Below are positions 8,451-17,429 of a DNA stretch of 64,000 nucleotides, one piece after another. The stretch is taken from NCBI RefSeq assembly GCF_041821025.1, contig NZ_JBGUAY010000004.1, forward strand, positions 310,001 through 374,000. The letters run 5' to 3'. Numbering within the stretch: position 1 is the stretch's first letter; each line of letters starts with the position of its first letter. The notes under the pieces were generated by a model that saw only the letters and a program-made list of their open reading frames with translations, made no database searches and was not told the DNA's origin. The position numbers and the translations under genes are program-made. This stretch comes from Egicoccus sp. AB-alg6-2 (GTDB taxonomy: Bacteria; Actinomycetota; Nitriliruptoria; Nitriliruptorales; Nitriliruptoraceae).

Positions 8451-11400
8451 ATGAGCACCTGGCCCACCGTCGCCGCCCAGCCCGATCTGCCTCGGCTCGA
8501 GGAAGCGGTCCTCGAACGCTGGCGCGAGCTGGACGTGTTCGCCCGGAGCCTGCGTCAGCGCGCGGACGGACCGGTGTGGACCTTCTACGAGGGCCCGCCG
8601 ACCGCCAACGGGCGGCCCGGCACCCACCACGTCGAAGCCCGCACGTTCAAGGACATCTTCCCGCGCTACCGCACCATGAAGGGCGACTTCGTGCGCCGCA
8701 AGGGCGGGTGGGACTGTCACGGCCTGCCGGTGGAGCTCGAGGTCGAGAAGGAACTCGGACTCAACTCGAAGGCCGACATCGAGGCCTACGGCATCGAGAA
8801 GTTCAACGCCCACTGCCGCGACTCGGTCCTGCGCTACGTCGACGTGTGGGAGCGGTTGACCGAGCGCATCGGCTTCTGGATCGACACCGACGACCCGTAC
8901 CGCACGATGGACGCCACCTACGTCGACTCGCTGTGGTGGGGTCTGAAGGAGTTGTGGGACCGAGAACTCATCTTCGAGGACTTCCGGGTCGCGCCCTACT
9001 GCGGGCGCTGCGGCACGGCACTGTCGGACGCCGAGGTCGCCCAGGGCTACCAGCAGATCGACGACCCCAGCGTCTACGTCCGCTTCCCCGTCCTCGACGG
9101 ACCGCTCGCCGACGAGGGCGCCGCGCTGGTGGTGTGGACCACGACGCCGTGGACCCTGCCGTCCAACACGGCGTGCGCGGTCGGCCCCGACGTGCGCTAC
9201 CAGCTCGTTCGCAGCAACGGTGAGCTGCTGGTGCTCGCGGCGGATCTGGTCGACGCCGTACTCGGCGCCGACGCGTCGGCCGACGGGGAGCAGGGACCCG
9301 GCCACGAGGTGGTGCGCGAGCTGACGGCCGACGACCTGGTCGGCCTGCACTACGAGGCGCCCTTCACCATCGTCGCGCCCGACGAGGGGCAGGACTGGCG
9401 GGTCGTCGTCGCCGCCGACTTCGTGACGACCACCGACGGGTCCGGCATCGTCCACCTCGCCCCCGCCTTCGGCGCCGACGACATGGAGATCGGCCGCGCC
9501 AACGGCCTGCCGGTACTCAACCCGGTCGACCGTGAAGGCAGGTTCACCGTCGGGCCGTGGGCCGGCACGTTCGTCAAGGACGCGGATCCGGCCATCATCG
9601 AGGCGTTGACGGCATCGGGCCGGCTGCTGCGCGCGGCCCGCTACACCCACGCCTATCCGCACTGCTGGCGGTGCAAGCGCCCGCTGATCTACTACGCGAA
9701 GCCGTCGTGGTACATCCGCACCACCGCGGTGCGCGACCAGCTGCTCGCGAACAACGCCGGTATCGACTGGCATCCCGAGCACATCCGCGACGGCCGGTTC
9801 GGCAACTGGCTCGAGAACAACGTCGACTGGGCCCTCTCGCGCGACCGGTACTGGGGCACGCCGCTGCCGTTCTGGCGCTGCGACACGGGCCACGTGACCG
9901 TCGTCGGCTCCCGTGCGGAGCTGTCGCGCCTGACCGGCGAGGACCACAGCGAGCTCGACCCGCACCGGCCCTACGTCGACGAGGTGGTGCTCGACTGTGG
10001 CGAGTGCGGGGAGCCGGCGCAGCGGGTGCCCGACGTCGCCGACGCCTGGTTCGACTCGGGGGCGATGCCCTACGCGCAGTGGGGCTACCCGCACCAGGGC
10101 CAGGAGGAGTTCGCGCGCCACTTCCCCGCCGACTACATCTGCGAGGCGATCGACCAGACCCGCGGCTGGTTCTACACCCTGCTGGCGGAGTCGACGCTGC
10201 TGTTCGGCGAGAGCTCGTACCGCACCTGCGTCTGCCTCGGTCACATCGTGGACGAGGACGGCCGCAAGATGTCCAAGTCCCTGGGCAACATCCTCGACCC
10301 GTGGGAGCTGATCGGCAGCCACGGCGCCGACGCGATGCGCTGGCTGATGCTGGCCGAGGGCAATCCGTGGGTGTCCCGGCGGGTCGGGCCACAGCTGCTC
10401 GAGGACGTCGTACGGCGGTTCCTGCTGACGATCTGGAACACGCACGTCTTCTTCACCACCTACGCCACCATCGACGGCTTCGACGTGCATGCGCCGGCGC
10501 CGGCGGTCGGCGACCGCCCCGCGTCCGACCGATGGGTCCTGGCCGAGCTGGCCGACCTGACCTCGACGGTGGACCGGGCCCTGCAGCACTACGACGTGTC
10601 CACCGCGACCCGCCGGCTCGAGCGCTTCGTCGACGACCTGTCCAACTGGTACGTGCGCCGCAACCGGCGCCGGTTCTGGAAGGCCGCCGCCGACGATCCC
10701 GCGGACAAGGCGGCCGCCTACCACACCCTCCACACGTGTCTGACGACGCTGTCGCAGCTCTTGGCACCGTTCACGCCCTTCTTCGCCGAGCGGCTCTGGC
10801 TCGACCTCGTGGTGTCCCAGGACCCCGAGGCGCCGGTGTCGGTGCACCTGACCGACTTCCCGGTCGCGGACCCCGACTGGGTCGACGACGACCTGCGGGC
10901 GGCGATGGTCACGGCACGGCGCGTGGTCGAGCTCGGACGCCAGGCACGCACGACCTCGGCGGTGAAGGTCCGCCAGCCGCTGGCGCGGGCGTTGGTCACC
11001 GTGCCCGAGTCGGAACGGGCGGGACTCGCCAGCCTCGTCGCCGACGTCGCCGAGGAACTCAACGTCAGACAGGTCGAACTCGGCGACGGCACCGGCGACC
11101 TGGTCGAGCGGTCGCTCAAACCCAACTTCCGCGCCCTCGGTCCGGCCTTCGGCAAGCAGTCCCCCCTCGTCGGCAACGCCCTGCGCGACGCCGGTCCCGA
11201 CGAGGCCGCCGACGTCGCGGCGAGCCTGGCACGCGAGGGACAGGCGCAGCTGGCCGTCGGGGACGGGACGGTCACGGTCACCACGGACATGGTCGAGGTG
11301 GTCGAGTCTCCACGGACCGGCTGGGCCGTCGCGTCCCAGGGCAGCACCTCGTTCGCGTTGGACACGGCACTCACCCGCGAACTCGAGGTCGAGGGTGCGG

Positions 11401-11648
11401 CGCGGGAACTGGTACGCGCGGTCAACGACCTCCGCAAGGGCGAAGGGCTCGCCCTCGACGACCGGATCGCACTGACGGTCGCGGTCTCCCCGCCAGACCT
11501 CGACGCCGAGTTGGCCGCCGCCGGCCTGTACGACCTCCTCGGGCGCGAGGTGTTGGCGACCCGGGTGGTCCGCGACGAGCCCGAACAGCCCCGGGAGGTC
11601 GACCTGGGTCCGGGCTCGGCACGGGTGGCGATCGAGGTCGCGACATGA
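8451..11648 (+). CDS. ileS: isoleucyl-tRNA synthetase
   Basis: Charges tRNA-Ile with isoleucine in the cytoplasm; class I synthetase of 1065 aa, the length of the longer, type 2-like IleS proteins. ATG 8451 follows GAGG by 5 nt, and upstream frame lies in the T-box. Motifs in order: HIGH-like region PTANGRPGTHH (residues 50-60), zinc-binding Cys pairs CGRCG (C184, C187) and CWRCK (C405, C408), the CP1 editing insertion between them, KMSKS at 606-610, then the anticodon-binding domain. The stop overlaps the next gene's ATG in an ATGA. Expression is probably set by the T-box leader. Confidence 0.97.
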   Translation: MSTWPTVAAQPDLPRLEEAVLERWRELDVFARSLRQRADGPVWTFYEGPPTANGRPGTHHVEARTFKDIFPRYRTMKGDFVRRKGGWDCHGLPVELEVEKELGLNSKADIEAYGIEKFNAHCRDSVLRYVDVWERLTERIGFWIDTDDPYRTMDATYVDSLWWGLKELWDRELIFEDFRVAPYCGRCGTALSDAEVAQGYQQIDDPSVYVRFPVLDGPLADEGAALVVWTTTPWTLPSNTACAVGPDVRYQLVRSNGELLVLAADLVDAVLGADASADGEQGPGHEVVRELTADDLVGLHYEAPFTIVAPDEGQDWRVVVAADFVTTTDGSGIVHLAPAFGADDMEIGRANGLPVLNPVDREGRFTVGPWAGTFVKDADPAIIEALTASGRLLRAARYTHAYPHCWRCKRPLIYYAKPSWYIRTTAVRDQLLANNAGIDWHPEHIRDGRFGNWLENNVDWALSRDRYWGTPLPFWRCDTGHVTVVGSRAELSRLTGEDHSELDPHRPYVDEVVLDCGECGEPAQRVPDVADAWFDSGAMPYAQWGYPHQGQEEFARHFPADYICEAIDQTRGWFYTLLAESTLLFGESSYRTCVCLGHIVDEDGRKMSKSLGNILDPWELIGSHGADAMRWLMLAEGNPWVSRRVGPQLLEDVVRRFLLTIWNTHVFFTTYATIDGFDVHAPAPAVGDRPASDRWVLAELADLTSTVDRALQHYDVSTATRRLERFVDDLSNWYVRRNRRRFWKAAADDPADKAAAYHTLHTCLTTLSQLLAPFTPFFAERLWLDLVVSQDPEAPVSVHLTDFPVADPDWVDDDLRAAMVTARRVVELGRQARTTSAVKVRQPLARALVTVPESERAGLASLVADVAEELNVRQVELGDGTGDLVERSLKPNFRALGPAFGKQSPLVGNALRDAGPDEAADVAASLAREGQAQLAVGDGTVTVTTDMVEVVESPRTGWAVASQGSTSFALDTALTRELEVEGAARELVRAVNDLRKGEGLALDDRIALTVAVSPPDLDAELAAAGLYDLLGREVLATRVVRDEPEQPREVDLGPGSARVAIEVAT

Positions 11649-12238
11649 TTCGGCGGCTGTCGTGGGCGCTGTTGTTCGCCACGCTGGGGGCCGGCGTCGT
11701 CGGCGCCGCCCGCCAGCGGCGCGAGATCGTCCACCCGGGCGGCGCGACCCGACCGCCCGCGACGCCGCCGCCGACGCCGGGACCGGTGGGTCGCGCGCTC
11801 GCCGGGTGGGTTCCTCCGCCGCCGAGAACGGCCACCGGCAGGGCCGCGGCGCTGGTCTGGGCCTCGCCCCTCACGGCCGTCGGACTGCTCGTGGCGTTCG
11901 TCTCCGGTGGCCGTCCCCGGTGGCACCCCGAGTACGGCTGCTTCGTCACCGAGGGTGTCCGCGGTCCCTCGGCGCTCGCCCTCCGGCTCGTCGGGGCCGA
12001 GGCGAACGCGATCGGGCACGTGGTGTTGTCGCGCCACGGGACCAACGCCGCGGCCCTGCTCGCCCACGAAGCGGTGCACGTGCGGCAGGCCGAACGGCTC
12101 GGCCCGCTGCTGTTCCCGCTCTACCTGTGGTTGTCCGCCCGGTACGGCTACCGCCACCATCCGATCGAGCAGGCAGCGCGGCTCGGCGCGCGACGTGCGG
12201 TCGAGGCGGCCGGTCCGACGGGGCGTCGCCCCGTCTGA
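11645..12238 (+). CDS. putative membrane protein with HExxH motif
   Basis: No confident family assignment. The protein is 197 aa, starting at ATG 11645, which overlaps the ileS stop by 4 nt. It has an N-terminal hydrophobic segment (about 5-20), a Pro/Thr-rich linker (about 31-62), a second hydrophobic stretch (about 67-88) and a C-terminal module with HEAVH at 141-145 and HHPIEQ at 171-176. HExxH is the zinc motif of many metallopeptidases, and E175 or H172 could be a third ligand, but the glutamate-zincin class is not proven. Coupling to ileS suggests co-translation rather than shared function. Confidence 0.7.
   Translation: MIRRLSWALLFATLGAGVVGAARQRREIVHPGGATRPPATPPPTPGPVGRALAGWVPPPPRTATGRAAALVWASPLTAVGLLVAFVSGGRPRWHPEYGCFVTEGVRGPSALALRLVGAEANAIGHVVLSRHGTNAAALLAHEAVHVRQAERLGPLLFPLYLWLSARYGYRHHPIEQAARLGARRAVEAAGPTGRRPV
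12217..12235. terminator. hairpin at a convergent gene end
   Basis: GACGGGGC and GCCCCGTC form a perfect 8-bp stem with a GTC loop, inside the last codons of the HExxH gene and directly before its stop. The oppositely oriented HhH gene ends 10 nt beyond that stop, so the hairpin can serve both strands. No U-tract. Confidence 0.5.
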
Positions 12239-12248
12239 CCGCGTGACC

Positions 12249-12743
12249 TCAGCGCAGCTGCTCCTGGACCGACTGCGCCAGCGCCGGGGTCATCCCCGCG
12301 ACCTCGCTCAGTTCCTCGACGGACGCCGCACGGATCGCCTCGACGGTGCCGAATCGCTCGAGCAGGGCTGCGCGCCGGCTCGGACCGAGCCCGCGGACCC
12401 CGGCGAGCGGATCCGGGGTGTCGGCGACCGGACTGGTGGCCGGTGCCGACCGCCGGACGACGGCGGCTCGTCGATCGGGACGGACCGCTTCGGGCGCGTC
12501 CGCGTCGTTGTCGGTCACGGGCCCGGTCGTGGCGGCAGACGCCGGCGCGGTGCCGCCGACGAGAGGCGCCGGGGTCCCCGTCGCATCACCGCGTCGGCGC
12601 AGCAGGACGCTGGCGCCGAGCAGCAGCATCGACAGCAGGCAGGCGGCGATCGAGAGGTAGATCAGCGTCAGGCCGTCCTGGAACCACCCGAGCACCAGGA
12701 GCACCGCCGCGGCCACGACCAGCACGAGGCTGAGCAGGATCAC
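12249..12743 (-). CDS. membrane protein with C-terminal helix-hairpin-helix domain
   Basis: 164-aa protein of unknown role. Two transmembrane helices (about 2-20 and 25-48) are followed by a basic RRR stop-transfer, a low-complexity Ala/Pro/Asp linker (about 52-112) and a helix-hairpin-helix pair at about 116-163 (VRGLGPSRRAALLERFG), resembling the UvrC/RuvA-type DNA-binding fold. Such a layout would hold a nucleic-acid-binding domain at the inner membrane face. GTG 12743 overlaps the divIVA stop by 4 nt, so the gene is the last one of the division cluster. A link between nucleoid and septum is tempting but unproven. Confidence 0.75.
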   Translation of the reverse strand: MILLSLVLVVAAAVLLVLGWFQDGLTLIYLSIAACLLSMLLLGASVLLRRRGDATGTPAPLVGGTAPASAATTGPVTDNDADAPEAVRPDRRAAVVRRSAPATSPVADTPDPLAGVRGLGPSRRAALLERFGTVEAIRAASVEELSEVAGMTPALAQSVQEQLR

Positions 12744-13393
12744 CGGTCACCTCCGGCTCCGTCACCGTCGGGAAGCGACACGTGCTCGTGTCCCGGTGGC
12801 AGGCTCGTCGGCGACGTGCCGCCTGCCTCCAGCACCAGCGGTGGGTCCACCGGCGGCACGAAGTCCAGGGCGACGCCCGGCGTGCCGTCGAGCACCCGCA
12901 ACTGGTCCAGTTGTCCCAGCAGGTGCTGCTCGTAGACCGCGCGGTTGCGATCGGCCAGGGCACGCAATCCGTCGATGCGGTCCTCGATGGCGGCGCGCTG
13001 CTCCCGGGCCGCGTCGAGTTCGGCGCGGGCGGCAGCCTCGGCAGCCTCGATGATCTGTGCCGCCCGCTCGGCAGCTGCGTCGAGCTGGCCACGGACCTCG
13101 CGCTCGCAGGCCTCGCGCAGTTCGTCCGCCTGCTCGCGCGCGTCCTCGAGCGCGCGCGAGGCGGCCCCCTCGGCGACGGCGGCGTTGCGACGCACCGCGC
13201 TCTCGCGCTCGAGTGCCTGCGCGAGGCGGGCCTCGGCGTCGCGCACGCGTCGCCGCAGTTCGTCGAGCTCGCGGTCGGTGCGCTCGATCTGGTCCGCGAT
13301 CTGGTCGAGCAGTTCGTCGACCTGGTCCCGTGCGTAACCGCGCGTCGCGCGTCTCAGCTGGTAGTTGGCCAGGTCCTCGGGGCGCAGGGCCAT
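12740..13393 (-). CDS. divIVA: DivIVA/Wag31-like coiled-coil protein
   Basis: Polar and septal scaffold of actinobacteria, recruited to curved membrane and directing peptidoglycan growth. It is 217 aa; ATG 13393 has GAGGAGGAG just upstream. The N-terminal motif LRPEDLANYQLRRATRGY followed by ARDQVDELL is the DivIVA membrane-binding and dimerisation region. A long Glu/Ala/Arg-rich coiled coil covers about residues 30-155, then comes a Pro/Gly tail. It is shorter than mycobacterial Wag31. Position after sepF and yggT is the standard actinobacterial order. Confidence 0.9.
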   Translation of the reverse strand: MALRPEDLANYQLRRATRGYARDQVDELLDQIADQIERTDRELDELRRRVRDAEARLAQALERESAVRRNAAVAEGAASRALEDAREQADELREACEREVRGQLDAAAERAAQIIEAAEAAARAELDAAREQRAAIEDRIDGLRALADRNRAVYEQHLLGQLDQLRVLDGTPGVALDFVPPVDPPLVLEAGGTSPTSLPPGHEHVSLPDGDGAGGDR

Positions 13394-13418
13394 CGGCTCC
13401 TCCTCGGGTCGCGGACGG

Positions 13419-13673
13419 CTACAGGCCGAGCCGGGACGTGACACCCATCAGGATGCGAACGGCGATGAACAGCACGATGATCGACAGGTCCAGCGCGACG
13501 CCGCCGAGCCGCAGCGGCGGGATGGCCCGGCGCAAGGGCGCGGCCACCGGCTCCACCACGCGGCGCACCCCGAGCACGAACGGCATCAGCGGCTCGGGCG
13601 GGCGCGGCACCCACGAGAAGATGACGTGGGCGAGCAGCACGATCAGGAAGATCTGCAGGAGCAGGGTGATCAC
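13419..13673 (-). CDS. YggT-family membrane protein
   Basis: 84-aa integral membrane protein with two hydrophobic segments (about 2-21 and 60-78). The intervening loop PPEPLMPFVLGVRRVVEPVAAPLRR carries the family's conserved Pro and Arg pattern. The start is GTG 13673, three nt after the sepF stop. YggT proteins are almost always found between sepF and divIVA and are thought to take part in division or osmotic adaptation; the molecular activity is unknown. Confidence 0.88.
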   Translation of the reverse strand: MITLLLQIFLIVLLAHVIFSWVPRPPEPLMPFVLGVRRVVEPVAAPLRRAIPPLRLGGVALDLSIIVLFIAVRILMGVTSRLGL

Positions 13674-13676
13674 GAC

Positions 13677-14252
13677 TCAGCCTTCGGCGCTGGCGTTGAT
13701 GCGGTAGCCGAGGTCGCTCAGCCGTCGCCGCTCCTCCGCGGGCAGGTGGACCCCCTCGGGGACCAGCAGGAAGGCGCGGGCGCCAACCTTGGTGAGCCGC
13801 CCGCGCAGGGCGTAGGTCAGCCCGGACACGAAGTCGACGATGCGGCGCGCATCGGCCGCACTGGCGCGGGAGAGGTCGAACAGCACCGCCTGGCCGGTGC
13901 GGTAGCGCGCCCCGACGGCCGGCACGTCGTCGAAACCAGACAGCTCGACGACCGCCGCCCGGGCGGACTGCACGCTCGGCACCGCGCGGACGTGGACGTC
14001 ACCGGTGGAGATCGGACCACGCAGGGGACGCACCGTGCCCTCGTCGGGCTCACGCACCCGCGCCGGGTGGGGCTGCGCGGAAGATCCCGCGGCCCCCGGC
14101 TCGGTGCGCGCGCGCGACGGGCGCGGCGTCGCGTGCTCGGCGTGGGGGTCGTCCTCGGGCACGAACTGCTCCGCGCCGCCGTCGTAGTCCTCGTCCGGCT
14201 CTTCCTTCAGCCCGAGGTAGATCAGCGTGCGGTTCCACATGCCGCTGCTCAC
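13677..14252 (-). CDS. sepF: cell division protein SepF
   Basis: Cytoplasmic membrane-bound partner that bundles FtsZ and anchors it to the membrane in Gram-positive bacteria that lack FtsA. It is 191 aa from GTG 14252, which overlaps the yggS stop and has AGGAGG 7 nt upstream. The later ATG at 14240 lacks that spacing, although it begins the typical MWNRTLIYLGL amphipathic membrane-targeting helix. An acidic, low-complexity linker follows (about 16-80), then the globular SepF domain (about 90-170), including VVELSGFDDV and FDLSRASAADARRIVDFVSG. No ftsA was found in the window, consistent with SepF being the anchor. Confidence 0.93.
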   Translation of the reverse strand: MSSGMWNRTLIYLGLKEEPDEDYDGGAEQFVPEDDPHAEHATPRPSRARTEPGAAGSSAQPHPARVREPDEGTVRPLRGPISTGDVHVRAVPSVQSARAAVVELSGFDDVPAVGARYRTGQAVLFDLSRASAADARRIVDFVSGLTYALRGRLTKVGARAFLLVPEGVHLPAEERRRLSDLGYRINASAEG

Positions 14253-14989
14253 GTACCAACCTCCTGTGGGCGCCACGGCCCCGCGGCGCGGGGACCGAAC
14301 AACGCCGTACCGATCCGGACCATCGTCGCGCCCTCGGCCACGGCCGCCTCGAGATCTGCGGACATGCCCATGGAGAGGTGGACGACCTCCGGAAAACGTG
14401 CTTTTGCGTCGTCGCGCAGGTGGCGCAACGCCGCGAAGTGCGGACGGGCGGCCTCGGCCGGTGGCGCTCCCGGCCCCGGCAGGGGCGGGATCGTCATCAG
14501 GCCTTCGACCGTGAGATGCGGGAGGTCGCGAGCGTAGGCGACCAGGTCCAGGGCCTCGTCCATTCCACACCCGTGCTTGGCCGGGTCCCCACCCACGTTG
14601 ACCTGCACCAGGACGCGCTGGACCACACCGAGCTCGGAGGCCTGGCGCGACAGCGTGTCGGCCAGCGACCGGCGGTCGAGGCTGTGCACCAGCACGGCGT
14701 GCCCGACGACCTGTTTGACCTTGTTGCGCTGCAGGTTGCCGACCAGGTGCCACCTCGCCCCGTCCACCAGCGGCATCTTCGCCGCCAGTTCCTGGACGCG
14801 GTTCTCGCCGAGTTCCTCGACGCCGGCCGCGACCGCCGCACGCGCGGTGGCCGGCGAATGGGTCTTGGTGACGCCGATCAGGCGGACGTCGGCGGGCTGG
14901 CGTCCCGCGGCCTCGGCAGCGCGGGCCAGGCGCTCGCGCACCTGCCGCACCCGGGTGGCGAGGTCCGGTCCCTTCGGCATGCCGGTCAC
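14249..14989 (-). CDS. yggS: YggS-family pyridoxal-phosphate homeostasis protein
   Basis: Single-domain PLP-binding protein with an alanine-racemase-like barrel, known from family members to balance vitamin B6 and amino-acid pools. The protein is 246 aa from GTG 14989; an in-frame ATG lies three codons later at 14980. The PLP lysine is K42 in GVTKTHSP. HLVGNLQRNKVK and the phosphate-binding SMGMSADLEAAVAEGATMVRIG segment are intact. It overlaps pgeF upstream and sepF downstream by 4 nt, the usual place in Gram-positive division clusters. Confidence 0.93.
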   Translation of the reverse strand: MTGMPKGPDLATRVRQVRERLARAAEAAGRQPADVRLIGVTKTHSPATARAAVAAGVEELGENRVQELAAKMPLVDGARWHLVGNLQRNKVKQVVGHAVLVHSLDRRSLADTLSRQASELGVVQRVLVQVNVGGDPAKHGCGMDEALDLVAYARDLPHLTVEGLMTIPPLPGPGAPPAEAARPHFAALRHLRDDAKARFPEVVHLSMGMSADLEAAVAEGATMVRIGTALFGPRAAGPWRPQEVGT

Positions 14990-15741
14990 GAGGTGGCCCC
15001 GGCACACACGACCAGGCCGAACTGCCGGCCGGTCCCGGGGTCGGACCGGTGACTGAACCAGCGCTGCTGCGGGTCGCAGCGGGTGCAGCCGTCCGTGCGG
15101 CGAACCGTGGGCACGCCGGCGGCGCGCAACTGCGCGTCGACGGCCGCCGGCAGGTCCAGGGCCGGCGTGCCCCAGGTGGTCGTGGCGTCCGCGGCCGGTT
15201 CGTTCGCCACCACCTCGGCGTGCATCGGCTCGGGCACCTCGTAGCAGCAGCCGCCGATCGCCGGACCGACGGCGGCGCGGACGGTCTCCGGTCCCGCGCC
15301 CAGTCCGGCCAGCGTGTCCAGCGCCGCCGCGACCACGCCGTCCTGGACGCCGCGTCGCCCGGCGTGGACGGCCGCGACGGCGCCCGCCCCGGCGAGCAGG
15401 ACGGGGACGCAGTCGGCGACCGCGACGGCGAGCGGACGCCCCGGCTGGGCGGTCACGAGCGCGTCGACACCCCGGAGTTCGGCACCGGCCGGGGTGTCGC
15501 CGTCGACGACCGCGACCTCGGCACCGTGCACCTGGTGCATGGTGACCCACGTGGCGGGCGCGAACCCGATCCGCCGTCCCACCTCGGCGCGCGTGTCGGC
15601 GAGCACGGCCGGCTGGTGCGGGCGACGGTGGGACAGGTTGCCGGCCACCCCGACCGGCGGCCGCGGACGATCGGGGTCGCGTCCGGTGAACCACGCGCCC
15701 ACGCGCTCGCCGAGATCGACGTCGAGGAGCAGCACGGACAC
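14986..15741 (-). CDS. pgeF: PgeF/YfiH-family (DUF152) peptidoglycan-editing or purine-nucleoside enzyme
   Basis: 251-aa protein of the YfiH/LACC1 family. Members have been described as multicopper oxidase-like, as purine nucleoside phosphorylases/adenosine deaminases, and as enzymes removing misincorporated L-serine from UDP-MurNAc precursors. The metal ligands are present: a His in MHQVHGAE, the Cys of VADCVPVLL and the His of AVHAGRRG. The start is GTG 15741, 11 nt after the ftsZ stop. Location directly after ftsZ fits a wall-editing role better than the other proposals, but the sequence alone cannot decide between them. Confidence 0.88.
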   Translation of the reverse strand: MSVLLLDVDLGERVGAWFTGRDPDRPRPPVGVAGNLSHRRPHQPAVLADTRAEVGRRIGFAPATWVTMHQVHGAEVAVVDGDTPAGAELRGVDALVTAQPGRPLAVAVADCVPVLLAGAGAVAAVHAGRRGVQDGVVAAALDTLAGLGAGPETVRAAVGPAIGGCCYEVPEPMHAEVVANEPAADATTTWGTPALDLPAAVDAQLRAAGVPTVRRTDGCTRCDPQQRWFSHRSDPGTGRQFGLVVCAGATS

Positions 15742-15752
15742 CTGGGGACCCG

Positions 15753-16913
15753 TCAGCGCAGGAAGGACGGGACGTCGAGGTCGTCGTCGCTGTCGTCGGT
15801 GTCGTCGATGACGAGCACGGGTGCGGGCTCGGGCCGGCTGGGCCGGAACACCTCGTCCTGCTCGTCATCGTCCTCGGCGGGGGTGGCTGCCGGGGCGGCG
15901 ACGGGCTCGGGCGTGCCGGCGACCGCGCCGGTGGCGCCAGCCGTGTCGGGCTCCTTGACGGCGTCGAACTTGTCGAAGCCGGCGGCGATGACGGTGACCT
16001 TGACCTCGTCACCCAGCGAGTCGTCGATGACGGCGCCGAAGATGATGTTGGCGTCCGGGTGGGCGGCCTTGGTGATGACGTCGGCAGCCTCGTTGACCTC
16101 GAACAGTCCGAGGTCGCTGCCGCCGGCCAGCATCAGCAGCACCCCGCGGGCGCCGTCGATGGAGGCCTCGAGCAGCGGCGAGCTGATGGCGAGCTGCGCC
16201 GCCTCCAGCGAACGCGAGTCACCACGGGCCTTGCCGATGCCCATCAACGCGCTGCCGGCGTCCTTCATCACGGTGCGCACGTCGGCGAAGTCGAGGTTGA
16301 TCAGCCCCGGCGTGGTGATCAAATCGGTGATGCCCTGCACCCCCTGCAGCAGCACCTCGTCCGCGAGCCCGAACGCCTGCACGACCGAGGTCTGACCGTC
16401 GGAGATCTGCAGGAGCCGGTCGTTGGGGATCACGATGAGGGTGTCGACCTCCTCCTTGAGGCTGGCGATCCCCTCCTCGGCCTGGGTCGAGCGCTTGCGC
16501 CCCTCGAAGGCGAAGGGCCGGGTCACGACGCCGATCGTGAGCGCCCCGATCTCCTTCGCCAGCTGGGCCACCATCGGTGCGGCGCCGGTACCGGTCCCGC
16601 CGCCCTCGCCGGCGGTGACGAACACCATGTCGGCGCCCTTGAGCACCTCGGTGATCTCGTCCTTGTGGTCCTCGGCCGCCTGGCGCCCCACCGAGGGGTC
16701 GGCGCCGGCACCGAGGCCGCGGGTGAGCTCACGCCCGATGTCGAGCTTGACGTCGGCGTCCGACATCAGCAGCGCCTGGGCGTCGGTGTTGATCGCGATG
16801 AACTCCACACCGCGTAGACCAGCGTCGATCATCCGGTTGACGGCATTGACGCCGCCGCCGCCGATACCGACGACCTTGATCACCGCGAGGTAGTTCGACG
16901 GGTTCGCCCCCAT
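15753..16913 (-). CDS. ftsZ: cell division GTPase FtsZ
   Basis: Tubulin homologue that forms the Z-ring. It is 386 aa from ATG 16913, with AGGAGG 5 nt upstream. The tubulin signature GGGTGTG is at 104-110, the T7 synergy loop NLDFADV near 205-211. After an Ala/Pro/Glu-rich variable linker (about 318-375) the protein ends in [10 protein letters not shown], the conserved C-terminal peptide that contacts SepF or FtsW in this phylum. The 516-nt upstream gap with promoter-like sequences suggests transcription independent of the upstream mur genes as well as read-through. Confidence 0.98.
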   Translation of the reverse strand: MGANPSNYLAVIKVVGIGGGGVNAVNRMIDAGLRGVEFIAINTDAQALLMSDADVKLDIGRELTRGLGAGADPSVGRQAAEDHKDEITEVLKGADMVFVTAGEGGGTGTGAAPMVAQLAKEIGALTIGVVTRPFAFEGRKRSTQAEEGIASLKEEVDTLIVIPNDRLLQISDGQTSVVQAFGLADEVLLQGVQGITDLITTPGLINLDFADVRTVMKDAGSALMGIGKARGDSRSLEAAQLAISSPLLEASIDGARGVLLMLAGGSDLGLFEVNEAADVITKAAHPDANIIFGAVIDDSLGDEVKVTVIAAGFDKFDAVKEPDTAGATGAVAGTPEPVAAPAATPAEDDDEQDEVFRPSRPEPAPVLVIDDTDDSDDDLDVPSFLR

Positions 16914-17429
16914 GGGCTCCTCCTGCGTTCTCGACCGGGCGGGCGGACCTGCCGCTCACGCCTGCGGGCACACCGGACCGGCGGTCCAGCGTCGGGGCGG
17001 GGCGAGATCCCGGGCCGCGTCGCCCACCAACGGTGCGGACAGCACGGTGGCGGAAGCGACGTGACGACGGACCAAGCCTCGACCTCAAGTAGAGGTGAAC
17101 ACTTATGTCAACCTCTGGTGGCGGGTGACCGTAACGTCCGCCGCGACGCCGGGCAAGCAACTACGACGTCCGAGGCGCCCGACCCGGCTCGCTCGCCGCA
17201 ACTGGTGCCGAAAACGCACGCCGGAAGCGCCACGGGAACTTCGCGGGCGGCCATCCCGCGCGCGGTGGCTGCGCTTCCCTCGTGCGGATTCCGCGGTCCG
17301 AGCGCCGCCCGGTGATGCCTCGGCGCGGTCGTGACGTCGCGACGGGGCTGACCTCTGGCCGCCATCACCGCCGCGCCACCGCACTACCGCGGCGCCACGG
17401 CCGCGCCACCGTCCCCGCACCGCGGGCGG
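16914..17429 (-). promoter_or_regulatory. ftsQ-ftsZ intergenic region with candidate ftsZ promoters
   Basis: 516 nt without a credible gene. On the ftsZ strand TTGCCC (17156-17151) and TACGGT (17133-17128) are spaced exactly 17 nt, a good promoter for this organism. Just downstream is the most AT-rich stretch of the region: a perfect TTGACA (17111-17106), but without a good -10, flanked by AGAGGT and ACCTCT arms and followed by CTTGAGGT. This looks like a regulator site or a second promoter. The predicted leader is over 200 nt. The ftsQ-proximal part is only GC-rich sequence without a recognised signal. Confidence 0.5.
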
